Below, piece after piece: positions 54,405 to 63,990 of a stretch of DNA of 64,000 nt (the first letter of the stretch is position 1; each line of letters opens with the position of its first letter). The position numbers were made by a program, and so were the translations under genes. The DNA comes from Mastigamoeba balamuthi. Lineage: Eukaryota; Evosea; Mastigamoebida; Mastigamoebidae. The notes beneath the pieces were generated by a model, which made no database searches, was not told where the DNA came from, and saw only the letters and a program-made list of their open reading frames with translations. The stretch spans positions 1,139,628-1,203,627 of the forward strand of contig CACRSC010000084.1 in NCBI GenBank assembly GCA_902651635.1. Direction: 5' to 3'.

Positions 54405-55690
54405 ATGAGCGCCACCACCACGCAGGAGAACCTCAAGGTCGCCTTTGCGGGCGAGAGCCAGGCCAACCGCAAGTACCTCGCCTTTGCCCAGAAGGCCCAG
54501 GCCGAGGGCTACTCCACCGTCCGTCCCCCTTCTCCCCTTCTCCCCTTCTCCCCTCTCGACCACCGCCAAGGAGGTGAAGGGATCTCCGCATCCGCGGTCT
54601 CTCTTCGGGGCCCCTCCGAGGGACCACGGGTGCATTTGATATGGCCTGCAGTTGCGGTGTGGGCTGTGCCTGTTTGGGTCTCTTGTATCGATCGGGCTTT
54701 TTCTGTTGCGCAGATCGCCAAGCTGTTCGGGCCCCCCCCCACACAGGGGTCTCTGCGTGGGCCTCTCCGAGGGCCCACGAGGGCATTTGATATGGTCTGC
54801 AGTTGTGTGGGCTGTGCATTGTTTGGGTCATTTTTCGGGCTTTTGTCCATTCACACAGATCGTCAAGCTGTTCGGCCCTCTCTCCTCCCAGGGATCTCTG
54901 CGGGGACCACTCCGAGGGCCCACGGGGCATTTGATGCGGCCTGCAGTCGCGTTGTGGGCTGTGGGCTGTGCAATGTGTGGGTCTCTCTCTTATCGTGCTT
55001 GTGCCTGTTTGCGCAGATCGCCAAGCTGTTCAGGGCAGCGGCCGAGGCGGAGACGGTGCACGCGCTCGGCCACCTGAACAACATGGGGGGCGTCAAGAGC
55101 ACCCTGGAGAACCTGCAGGAGGCCGTCGACGGTGAGACCTACGAGTTCACTCAGGCAAGACAGCAGACACACAATAGCAACCCCTTCCAGCCCCCGCACG
55201 GGGATCACTGAACGCTGGCGCTGCCCCCCCTTCCCCTCTCCCTTCCCCTTCCCCACACGCAGATGTACCCGCCGATGGTGGAGCAGGCGGTCAAGGAGGG
55301 CCACAAGGGCAAGACGATGCTGCAGTTTGCCAACAAGGCCGAGCAGGTCCACGCGAACCTCTTTACCCGCGCCCTCGAGTCGCTCAGGCAGGGCAAGGAC
55401 CTCGAGGCCATGGGCACGTCCCCCTCCCCTCGCCCTCTGACTCTCTCGCTCTCTGCTACCCGGTCTGCGAGCAGAGGGCAGTTGAGTTTTTGCAATTTTG
55501 CATTGAACTCGCAGCTGCGGGCTGAGCGGATGGCTGACTTGGCGGGGTGGCCCCCTCTGTGCGTGTGCGGGTGTGGTGGCTCGTAGACATCTGGTACTGC
55601 CCCGTGTGCGGCCACATCGAGTACGGCAGCTCTGTGCCGGCCAAGTGCCCCATCTGCGGCGCCCCCGCGGCCCGTTTCCAGAAGATCTGA
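54405..55690 (+). CDS. Rubrerythrin
   Basis: Non-haem iron peroxide reductase, usual in anaerobes and micro-aerophiles. Exons 54405-54518, 55017-55154, 55263-55413 and 55587-55690 give 168 residues, a normal length. Ferritin-like helices carry the diiron ligands: ENLKVAFAGESQANRKY, EAETVHALGHLNNMG with its E-x-x-H, YEFTQMYPPMVEQAV, and LFTRALESL. The last exon is a rubredoxin-type domain with CPVCG and CPICG. The introns at 55155-55262 (CAG|gcaaga) and 55414-55586 (ATGG|gcacgt) both fit only as GC-AG introns. The first intron is 498 nt and holds three tandem repeats that copy the exon 2 border (see findings). No targeting peptide, so cytosolic. Family is of prokaryotic origin. Confidence 0.93.
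54580..55034 (+). repeat. Triplicated intron end plus exon 2 border
   Basis: Three imperfect units (about 54580-54731, 54732-54873 and 54874-55034). Each holds a CTCYGAGGG start, GGGCATTTGATATGG-like middle, TGCAGTYG, a TGTTTGGGT-like stretch, and CAGATCGYCAAGCTGTTC. The last unit contains the real acceptor and the start of exon 2; the first two are decoys within the intron. Confidence 0.85.
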
Positions 55691-57009
55691 GGCCCCTCCG
55701 CTCCCAGCCCCCCGCCGATGCCGTTGCTGACGTGCTGGAGGCCCTACTGTGGCGAAGGGGCTGCGTGCCGACACCTAACGGCCTTGGCACTCATCCCCCT
55801 TTGTGTGGCCCACACGCCCTCGCCCTGTCCCAGCACAGACACAGCACCAACGCCAAAGCAGAAGCAAACAACGTTGCAACATAACGCAACACGTATTCAC
55901 CCCATTCGACACCTCGTTCCGTGCACCCCTGAGGACCACTAGGGAGGGAGGGGATACGCAACAGGCCTGAATGGAGGGAGGGGCTGCGTTGTCGGTGCCC
56001 TGATGGCCCGGGCATTCAGAGACGCCCATTCCCACACGCGACGAGCCCGCAGAACAAACGACCCCTCCCTCCCTCTCGGCCCACAGACACGGGAGCAGCA
56101 GTGTCTTTGCCGCGGAGTGCACCACATCCCCTGATCACTTGCCTCGTGCCAGTCACTCGCGAGGACCCTCGGGGAGGAAGGGCGACAGGGCTGAATGGAT
56201 GGTGGGGGGTCGCGTCCGTTGGGGAGCGAACTGATGCGGGCCACAGAAATGTCCGACTGGCTCGCACGCCCCGGCACGCCCGGCCAAGAATCGGGGTATA
56301 GTGCGCACACACCCCATGTCGGGGGACATAGGGGCGGAGCGCCGCAGGCGGCAGCGCTATGGACAGCGAGAGACCGCCCCCACAAGCCCCCACCAGTTTC
56401 AGTATTTCCCACACCTCGTCAGCAGCAGGGCCATCCCAACCGAACACGACTCCCGCCCGCAGCAGCCCACCCGCAGACGCCTCCCGGCAGCACCCGCACG
56501 GGCCGCCCTGGGCCCGCCCTCGGTGGCGAGGGGGTGGCGAGGGCTGGCGAGGGGGTTTGTGGGGACGTACGGGCGCAGAGAGCGGGTGTGTCCTGCCACG
56601 TGGGCTGGCCGCTGACGAACATCTGGAGACGGCAAAAACGGGCCACCTGCCAGCCCTACGGCCCGCCAGCGAGCCTCTGGACCGGTGTCCCTGCCCACAG
56701 GGGTGTGCCTGCGAGGGGTACCGGTGCCCTGTGCTCGTTGGCGAACAGCAGGAGGCGTGGAGCTGACCAACGGCACCGGCGAGCAGATATTTGGCGCATT
56801 TTCGTCGCTGCAACGCAAGAAATCGACACAATCGACACGTGTAGACCACCAATATCGGTGTGGTGTTCTGCACCGGTGCGGGCTCGAGTGACGTCGCGGG
56901 CGGGCGCGGCCAGATTCACTTTTTTCCAGCGGTTCAGCCAGAGAGACACCCACCAGTGCTCACCAGCCCAACCACAAGGGGAAAACCCGACCGAAAGCGA
57001 CAGAACCAA
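55691..57009. other. Long intergenic region with a diverged duplication
   Basis: 1.3 kb between rubrerythrin and the next start. A long open frame enters from 56195 but is not supported as coding (see rejected). A segment with GAGGACC, GGGAGG and CTGAATGGA words at about 55930-55990 is repeated in diverged form at about 56160-56215. No RNA gene recognised. Confidence 0.45.
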
Positions 57010-58756
57010 ATGGCAGCCGTCAGGGAGAGGGTCATCATCATCGGAGCCGCGGGCCGCGACTTCCACAACTTCAACACGTTCTTCCGCAAGAACGACAAGT
57101 ACGAGGTCGTCGGCTTCACTGCCACGCAGATCCCCAACGTACGCGAGACCCCTCCGGCCCGTCCTGCTGGCAGCGCGTCTCCCGCCCGCACTGACCGGAT
57201 TCGGCGGTTCTCTGCCTGCAGATCGACAGCCGCATGTACCCGGCCGTGCTCGCGGGCCCCCACTACCCCAAGGTGCGGGATGGGTGCTGGGTGGCCGCTT
57301 CCCGTTGTCTGGCATTTCCGTTTTTCCAGGGCGGTTGAGGGCGCAGACTTGTTTTGTCAAGGAATTCACAAAACCGCCCGTCCGCCCGGCCATGAGGCCT
57401 CCGGCGCGCGAATGCCGCCCACTTCCGGGCAGCCCACCACCTCCCCTATGCGCGTGTGCCATTCGCATGCCTTGCGCCGTTTTCTTTTGCCCGCACGGGG
57501 CACAGGAAGGGGCCGATCGGACAAATCGGGCTATTTTAGCGATGGCAGAGGGCAAACTGACACGCCACGCCGCACCACTCACGCAGGGGCTGCCGATCTG
57601 GCCCGAGGAGGACCTGGAGAAGCTGATCAGGGAGCACCACGTGGACCGGTGCATCCTGTCGTACTCGGACCTGAACAACCAGACGGTGATGAACATCGGC
57701 CACCGTGTGCTGAGCGCGGGCGCCGACTTTGGCTTCCTGTGCCCCGAGCACACGTGGATCCAGTCGCGCAAGCCCGTGGTGGCCGTGGTGGCCGTGCGGA
57801 CGGGCTGCGGCAAGAGCCAGACGAGCCGCTACGTGGCGCAGCTGCTGCGCGAGGCGAACCTGCGGTGCGTGGCCATCAGGCACCCGATGCCCTACGGGGA
57901 CCTGGCGGCGCAGGCCGTGCAGCGGTTCGAGACGATGGCGGACCTCGAGCGGCACAGGGTGACGGTCGAGGAGCGCGAGGAGTACGAGATGCACATCAAG
58001 CGCGGGACGGTCGTCTACGCGGGCGTCGACTACGGGGCGATCCTGGCGCAGGCCGAGCAGGAGGCCGACGTGATCATCTGGGACGGCGGCAACAACGACT
58101 TCCCCTTCTACAAGCCCGACCTCTGGATCACCATCGCCGACCCCTTCCGCGCGGGCCACGAGCTGGGCTACTACCCGGGCTCGGTCAACTTCCGCCGCGC
58201 CGACGTGATCGTCGTCAACAAGGTCAACTCGGCGCCCAGGGACAAGGTCGAGGAGGTCGTCAAGAACGCCAAGCGCTACGCGCCGCAGGCCCACGTCATC
58301 CTCGGCGTCAGCGAGGTCACCGTCGACCACCCGGAGATGATCCGCGGCAAGAGGGTCCTGACCATCGACGACGGGCCCACGCTGACGCACGGCGAGATGC
58401 CCTTTGGCGCCGGCAAGATCGCCTGCGACCGCTACGGCGCCGCGTCGATCGCAGACCCGCGCCCGGCGGCCAGGGGGTCGCTCAAGGCGCTCTTCGAGAA
58501 GTGGAGGCACCTCGAGTGGGCGGGCAACGGCCTGACGCTGCCGGCCATGGGCTACTACGACCAGCAGCTGCAGGACCTCAAGGAGACGATCGAGGGCGTC
58601 GACTGCGACGTCGTCTGCATCGCCACGCCCATCGACCTCGCCTCGCTCATCCACCTCCAGAAGCCCTACGTCACCTGCGGCTACGAGCTCGTCGACGGCG
58701 AGGGCGAGCACCTCAGGACCTACGTCAACGAGTGGATCGCCAAGATCAAGCACTAG
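57010..58756 (+). CDS. Cyclic 2,3-diphosphoglycerate synthetase-like P-loop protein
   Basis: Exons 57010-57138, 57222-57272 and 57587-58756 give 449 residues. The protein opens with a Rossmann-type strand-turn (RVIIIGAAGRDFHNFNTFF) and has a P-loop in the middle (AVRTGCGKSQTSRYVAQLL). These, with YADVDYG-like VVYAGVDYGAILAQAEQEAD, DVIIWDGGNNDFPFYKPD, DVIVVNKVN and GKRVLTIDDGPTLTHG, are the order of the COG2403 family, which includes the cyclic 2,3-diphosphoglycerate synthetase of methanogens. That enzyme cyclises 2,3-bisphosphoglycerate with ATP; most relatives have unknown function, so the reaction here is only a guess. The family is mainly archaeal and bacterial, suggesting old lateral transfer. 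Intron 2 is 314 nt. Confidence 0.85.
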
Positions 58757-59292
58757 AGCGAGGGCACTCTGCTCCGCGCCTCTGGGCGGGGACGCCCGTT
58801 CACAGCGCACGGCCTGCACCAAGCGGCCTCCCGTTGCACGCTGCTCCCTCGCCCCCCTTCTATGCCAACGCTGCACAGCCTGCACAGAATCCTCTACAGA
58901 TTAAACAACGATGGCTCGCCGTCTCCCCTGTGGCGCCCCTTCTGTGCGACCAGGGCCAGCCGGCGACTTCTTTTTACCAACGCGAGTCCCTTCGATGCCG
59001 TCATCTGTCTGCCTCGCTCACCTCCCAGGAACAGAAATGGAGTGGCCTGAAGCGAGTTGTCCATCACGATAACGAGCCAGTAAAAAAGCCTTACAGGAAG
59101 AAGGCCGTGAACTGCGGTGGGGGCCAAAAAGGAGATAAATCTCTGTTGCCTCAGCTGCCGCATCAGGCAGAGCGACTGCCCAATGTCCACTCCAGTGCGC
59201 TGCGTGACGTGTCGTGCCCCTCCTTCTACAGGAGGGAGTGCATGAAGATCGACACCCAGTGCGCGTCGCGCGTGTTCGTCGGCCTGGACGTG
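58757..59292. other. Convergent intergenic region
   Basis: Between two stops. No gene or repeat recognised. Confidence 0.5.
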
Positions 59293-60522
59293 CTACGGCT
59301 CCGTCCGGGCAGCGTAGAAGATGTGCCCGCAGCACTGGACAGCACTGCTGCTCAGGCGGTAGATGACCTGAATCGCCCAGCTGATGATCGCCAGGCCGGT
59401 GACGAGCTGGTCCCCGGTGTGAGCCAGCTTCCCCGAGCGCATGATTGCGCCCACGTCGAGACGGACAGCCTCCTGCCCCAAAGGGCGAAACAGGACAGTC
59501 TCCCCCCTGACGTCAATCTCGACCTCGGTCAGGCAGCGTACCTTCTTGCCGTCGCGGGACCCGTCCGTCTTCCGGGTGGCACCGGGAGCCGTTGGGATGG
59601 CCTTGAAGGCCAGCCACGATGCCACAGGCAGCCCAAGCCCACGGCACTTGCCCAGGAGGATGCGGCGCTGGCTCTCGGGCGTGGTCACGTGCTCCATCAT
59701 CGAGCCGAAGAGCCCCTTCGCGCGCTCCAGCCCGTACTCGTCCGCGCCGCGCGAGGACGACGCCACGTCGAACTTCTCCAGCGCGTCGTCGCGCTCGAGG
59801 ACGACCAGCGCTGCCCTGCAGAACCTCGCGATCGACTCGTCGCCGCCCAGATGCGCCTCGAGGTCCTCGGCGAGGGCGAGCTCCGCGAGCGTGTCGACCT
59901 CCTTCTGCTTCTTGGTCATCTTGCCCTCCGCCTGGGCCGCCTTCTGCTGCCAGTAGGTGGACTCGCGGAGAGCACGGCCCAGGTTGGTCCCCTGCCAGGG
60001 CTCCTTCGCGAGCGCCAGCAGGAGCTCGCGGTGGCTCTCGCACACCGCCGCGACGAACTCGCCGACGTGGGGCTCGACAGCGTCGACGAGCGCCTCCTCG
60101 TTGGTCATCTTTGACTCGTGGCGAGTGGCCTTGTCGCTGCTGTACTCGGCCTTCTGGAGGTCCGGGACGGTCGCCAGCGCTGCCAGCGAGTAGAGGTTCC
60201 TGACCGTGTACTGCTGCGAGAAGCTGTCGCCGAACTGCTTGGCGACGGCGTCCTGCAGACCCCTCTCGGTCAGGGCACCGAACTCCTCGCTCATCTTCTG
60301 GTCGAGGTCCGTGACGCGCTCGTCGAGGGCCGTGATCCTGTCGTCGAGGGTCGTGAACTTCTGGTCGATGCGCATGTCGAGGACCGTCGCCATCGTCCGG
60401 GCCCACGCGGGCGCATGGGGGCCCAGGTTGATCCCCCGTGCTGGTGCCGCCTGCGGCTTAGCTGCCTTGTACACCTTGGCGGGTGGCGGCGAAGAGCTGT
60501 TCGATGCCGGCCTCTTCTTCAT
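59293..60522 (-). CDS. Unrecognised intronless protein with coiled coil
   Basis: A single open exon of 409 codons, unusual in this intron-rich window. The N-terminus is basic and Pro-rich (MKKRPASNSSSPPPAKVYKA), like a nuclear localisation signal. A short heptad coiled coil follows (DQKFTTLDDRITALDERVTD, LDQKMSEEFGAL), then a mostly helical domain (FVAAVCESHRELLLALAKEP, SIARFCRAALVVLERDDAL), a more strand-rich part (VRCLTEVEIDVRGETVLFRP) and a weakly hydrophobic tail (LVTGLAIISWAIQVIYRL). I do not know the family. Lack of introns could mean a young, retroposed or laterally gained gene, perhaps a lineage-specific family. Codon use looks like its neighbours, which supports it being a real host gene. 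Confidence 0.65.
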   Translation of the reverse strand: MKKRPASNSSSPPPAKVYKAAKPQAAPARGINLGPHAPAWARTMATVLDMRIDQKFTTLDDRITALDERVTDLDQKMSEEFGALTERGLQDAVAKQFGDSFSQQYTVRNLYSLAALATVPDLQKAEYSSDKATRHESKMTNEEALVDAVEPHVGEFVAAVCESHRELLLALAKEPWQGTNLGRALRESTYWQQKAAQAEGKMTKKQKEVDTLAELALAEDLEAHLGGDESIARFCRAALVVLERDDALEKFDVASSSRGADEYGLERAKGLFGSMMEHVTTPESQRRILLGKCRGLGLPVASWLAFKAIPTAPGATRKTDGSRDGKKVRCLTEVEIDVRGETVLFRPLGQEAVRLDVGAIMRSGKLAHTGDQLVTGLAIISWAIQVIYRLSSSAVQCCGHIFYAARTEP

Positions 60523-61020
60523 CTGCTCAGGGACACCGGTGAGCGCGGTGCGCAGTGCGCAGAGATAATAAACAGGCTAAGCGAAAAATCTGAGCGAAAT
60601 CAATTGTGTGCTCGAAAAGGAAAAAGAGTTGCCCACCCGCCCGCGTGCGCACTCCAGCGGCCGCTCCGGCGAGTGGTACTCTGCGGGCAACGCGTACGGG
60701 CTGTGGGGCGCGGACGGGAGCAGGGGGGGTCGGCCGACGGAGCTGGGGAGGCGTGCCCGACGAAGACGAAGAGTATCGAAGAAATTCCGGAGGGCGCGGC
60801 CGAGGCGGGGGAGCAGCGCCGAGGAGCGGGCTGTGCGCGTGCAGGCGGACGGAAGGTGGGCAGCACAAGAGCGGGGGGTGCGCTCTTGGGAGATGAAAGG
60901 GGTGCTTCGCTTGCTCAAAGGGGCCGAGGGCACTGGGGGTAAACACAAGCCCAACGGGGAGCACAATAATAAATGAAGAGCCCAGAAGATTCGAGTGACG
61001 CAAGCGGAGAGAGAGAGTGC
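60523..61020. other. Intergenic, unknown gene to hAT insertion
   Basis: Upstream of the unknown gene (-). No gene seen; ends in a GA-rich stretch that supplied the hAT target site. Confidence 0.5.
61013..61020 (+). repeat. Target site duplication, left
   Basis: GAGAGTGC, directly before the left end of the hAT element and identical to 63645-63652. Confidence 0.9.
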
Positions 61021-61130
61021 CAGAGTGCTAATCAACCACTAGAAATCTTTGATTGGTTGAAATATCTTCATCACCAGAAAACCCAGTATTGGTTGATTGA
61101 ATATCTATTTTGATTGTTTGATTGAAATAT
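61021..61130 (+). repeat. hAT left terminal inverted region
   Basis: Starts CAGAGTGCTAATCAACCA. Further in, TTTTGATTGTTTGATTGAA pairs with the complement of the right end. Confidence 0.75.
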
Positions 61131-61494
61131 CAATGAAACGATATTTTGAATGACGCAATCTGTGACATCTTGCCACGGTGTCTCTGCCTCAGTTTTTTCT
61201 CTCTTTTTTGCTGCTTCTGCTGGGCTATGGACTGCTTAGCTTCGACCCGCTCTCTCTGCCTCTGTGCTCTTGTTCTCTCTGTGTTGTGCTGGTACTGTAA
61301 TATGGATCCCCTCGCATTTGCTGCCATTGCAGCACAGGAGTCGGCAGCATGCTCATCTGCTCAATCGACCGGCACAACTGCTCGTGCAGTTCTGCATCAA
61401 ACCCTGTCCCTTGTGCGTACTTCTCTAAAGGTTTACTTCTACTCTTACTGACCGGGCCACCCATACCTGCACACTCACTGTCACTGTCATCATC

Positions 61495-62110
61495 AGAAAC
61501 ATGCACACTATTGCTGTCACCATCATCATCCTGCACCTGCACTCTGAACATCGCTGTCATCGCCCTGCACTCGCACACTCAACGTCGCCGTCATCACCCC
61601 GTGCCCACCTGCTCAATGTTGCCATCATCGCCCTGCACTCACCCGCTCAACGTCACCATCATTGCCCTGCACCCACCCACTCAACGTTGCCATCATCGCC
61701 CTGCCTCGCACACTCAACGTTGCCATCATCACCCCATGTCCACCCACTCAATGTTACTGTCATCGCCCCGCGCCCACACGCTCAATGTTACCGTCATCGC
61801 CCTGCGCTTGCACTCAATGTCGCCATCATTGCCCTGCACCCACCCGCTCAACGTCGCCATCATCGCCCTGCACCCACCCGCTCAACATCGCCATCATCAC
61901 CCTGTGCCCACATACTCAATGTCGCCATCATCGCCCTGTGCTCGCACACTCAATGTCACCATCATCGCCCTGTGCTCGCACACTCAACGTCACCATCATT
62001 GCCCTGCACTTGCACACTCAAGGTCGTCATCATCGCCCTGCGCTCACACGCTCAATGTTGCTGTCATCGCCCTGCACCCACATGCTGGTTGTCACTGCCA
62101 TCGCACCGTG
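61495..62110 (+). repeat. 33-nt minisatellite inside the hAT
   Basis: About 18 imperfect units of consensus CATCATCGCCCTGCACYCRC followed by ACGCTCAAYGTYRC. The period of 33 keeps all three frames open, which explains the overlapping His/Pro/Ser-rich open frames here; these are not genes. Confidence 0.88.
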
Positions 62111-62309
62111 CCCACGTTCACTACATCACTGTTCAATTGTCACTGTATAGTGGCCTACACCATTGCAGGCATTAGCTGCAGCTGAACCACCATCACCTGT
62201 GCCACCATACGTGCATCTACATGCTCAGGTCCATCGACTGTCATCTGCACTGCAATCTCAGCCCTCTGTTCCATCTGGACTCTCACCCTCACGTGCACCA
62301 GCAGGTATG

Positions 62310-63302
62310 ATCATAGATTATACATATTCTGACCTGAACACAGCAAAAAGGCAAGGAATAGCAATTGATAGTGAGCCACCTGCGAAACGCAGAAATGCCT
62401 GCATATTGCTTACCAATGGTAGCTTTGTTAAGGAATCACGGGGTATTGAAATGTTTGTGGGTGTGTGCTCTTGGTGCAAGTATGAGGTACCAATGCCAAA
62501 TGGAACTACATCAGGACTTCAGTACACTGGCAAAATAGCTGCTCATGTAGCACAATATCAAACCCAGAGGCAATAAAGGATATGAGGCAACACAAGCTTG
62601 TTGATGTTCTTCCTTCTTCAATAGGGGGAACAATTCACAAAGTGAGATGATTGCTTTTTACGATTCTAACATTCAATAGGAAATGCTCAAAGCATTTGTT
62701 GAAGGAGCAACAGAGAGCCTACGACCTCTTAACTACATCAATGATCCTTGGATAAAGCATCTCTGTGAAACACTACACAAAGGATCGTCTAAGCTGATTC
62801 CATCACGTGAAACACTGTGTTCTCATGTTCTGCAAGAGGCCCAAAGTGCCAGAGTTCAGGTGCAAAAACAAAAAAGGAGTATGCCTTCTAAATCCCATTC
62901 CTTCAGATGCTGCATAAGCTGAAAGTGGAAACAGAGAAACGAAAGGGCCCCCTTCCTGCTGTGGTTGCATTTGATGGCTGGACAAGTGATGCAACTGAGA
63001 GCAATGTCTCATTTATTGTCTACTATATCAATTGTGAATGGGTGTTCACTGCAAGATTGGTCAAGACAATGCTACTGGCATCACATTCTGCTCAAAACCT
63101 GAGTATGTATTGGCATCTAGCATTCTCAGACTTCGAGGATCTTCTGAATGTAATCGCATACAACATATTTTTTCTTATGTTTTATAGATATGAGCACTTG
63201 TCTCAGATACAACTGCAGTNTTATCAGAATGTCTTGATTACTCAATTTTCACAAAAAATGACCAAGTGGGTTTTGCACACACAAAAAGACCCTGTTCTGT
63301 GA
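62310..63302 (+). pseudogene. hAT transposase, N-terminal remnant
   Basis: First piece 62310-62576 has a BED-type zinc-finger-like stretch (CSWCKYEVPMPNG, then HVAQYQ). The next piece, 62683-62859, contains HLCETLHKGSSKLIPSRETL, and a 47-nt intron (62860-62906) joins it in phase to MLHKLKVETEKRKGPLPAVV and then AFDGWTSDATESNVSFIVYYI, the DDE/RNase H-like first strand block of hAT transposases with its catalytic Asp. After about 63130 the similarity stops, and the C-terminal catalytic Glu region and hATC domain are absent. So the enzyme is truncated and probably inactive. Codon use is AT-rich, unlike neighbouring host genes. Confidence 0.7.
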
Positions 63303-63539
63303 CACATCCCATAAAGCAATCAAATGATCCTCTGAGAATGGACTGGAAAACTTGTTAAATTAACCAGATTTATGATTAATTAAAATCCCCAGAACGATTA
63401 GGTTCTGTCCAAGCATCATTGTGTTCAGAGCTTTCTTAACCAACTGTCTATGTATAGTTTACAGGGCTGAGGGCTCGGACGAGTCCCAAATATGATATTA
63501 TCCATTATTTTCAGATACTCGAGATATTATCAGTTCTGT

Positions 63540-63644
63540 TAAGATATTCGAGATATTCAATCAAACAATCAATACAAATCTACTTGGTGGCGGGGTTTTT
63601 GTATTGGTTGGTTGTTTGAATCTTTTGGTTGCTTAGCACCTCTG
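63540..63644 (-). repeat. hAT right terminal inverted region
   Basis: Read on the minus strand it begins CAGAGGTGCTAAGCAACCA and continues to TTGATTGTTTGATTGAATAT, mirroring the left end. Confidence 0.75.
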
Positions 63645-63652
63645 GAGAGTGC
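63645..63652 (+). repeat. Target site duplication, right
   Basis: GAGAGTGC, immediately after the right end of the hAT element. Confidence 0.9.
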
Positions 63653-63794
63653 CTCACAGGGAAAAATCTGAGGTAATATCTGCCGAGGAGTGCAGGAACC
63701 ACCACCCGTTCCAGTGCTGACAACACTTTTTCAGCAGCCCCACTGGGGGGTGCTTCCTCCGCGTACAGCGTTGTCAATCATAAGGGGCCAGCTG

Positions 63795-63990
63795 TCAACT
63801 TGGAGATTTGTCTCTGCTCGAGAGCTCGCGAGTGTGCTCTTCTGTGCGCACAAGGCAGTGCAGGACGTTCTTGTACAGGCGCTGTGCGTGACGTGCCAGA
63901 GTGGGCCTGGCGATGCTGTTGGCGTCCTCGGGGCTGCTCCCTACCTCTTGAGCCACAAGAACGGTGTCGCCGGGGACAAGCAGACACTCT
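63795..63990 (-). CDS. Possible last exon of a gene leaving the window
   Basis: On the minus strand a frame ending in TGA at 63797-63795 reads VPGDTVLVAQEVGSSPEDAN, then ARHAQRLYKNVLHCLVRTEE, which looks like real helical protein. It would begin at a splice acceptor near 63990, close to the window edge. No family recognised, and too short to be sure. Bases 63653-63794 hold nothing I can support. Confidence 0.3.

Larger units (their letters stand above)
61021..63644 (+). mobile_element. hAT-type DNA transposon, degenerate
   Basis: 2,624 bp flanked by a perfect 8-bp duplication (GAGAGTGC), the length made by hAT transposases. The ends are inverted: left CAGAGTGCTAATCAACCA, right (complement) CAGAGGTGCTAAGCAACCA, opening with the CAGRG typical of hATs. 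A second inverted stretch inside shares GATTGTTTGATTGAA. The element is much more AT-rich than the host DNA. It holds a 33-nt minisatellite and a partial transposase (both listed). The C-terminal part of the transposase, including the usual hAT dimerisation region, is missing, so it is not autonomous. The clean target duplication argues for insertion by transposition without later end loss. One unread base (N) lies at 63220. Confidence 0.88.

Noticed and set aside
54714-54880. Extra micro-exons in rubrerythrin from the two decoy acceptors
   Set aside because: No donor follows them and the standard protein is complete without them.
56195-57540. Long open frame upstream of, and running into, the cyclic-DPG synthetase-like gene
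   Set aside because: Composition is random Pro/Arg/Gly; the family's N-terminal strand begins at 57010 in another frame, with good splice sites following.
56860-60114. 1084-codon + strand frame
   Set aside because: Runs through two genes on opposite strands in a wrong frame; low-complexity translation only.
61349-62185. His/Pro/Ser-rich frames in three phases
   Set aside because: Product of the 33-nt minisatellite, not a gene.
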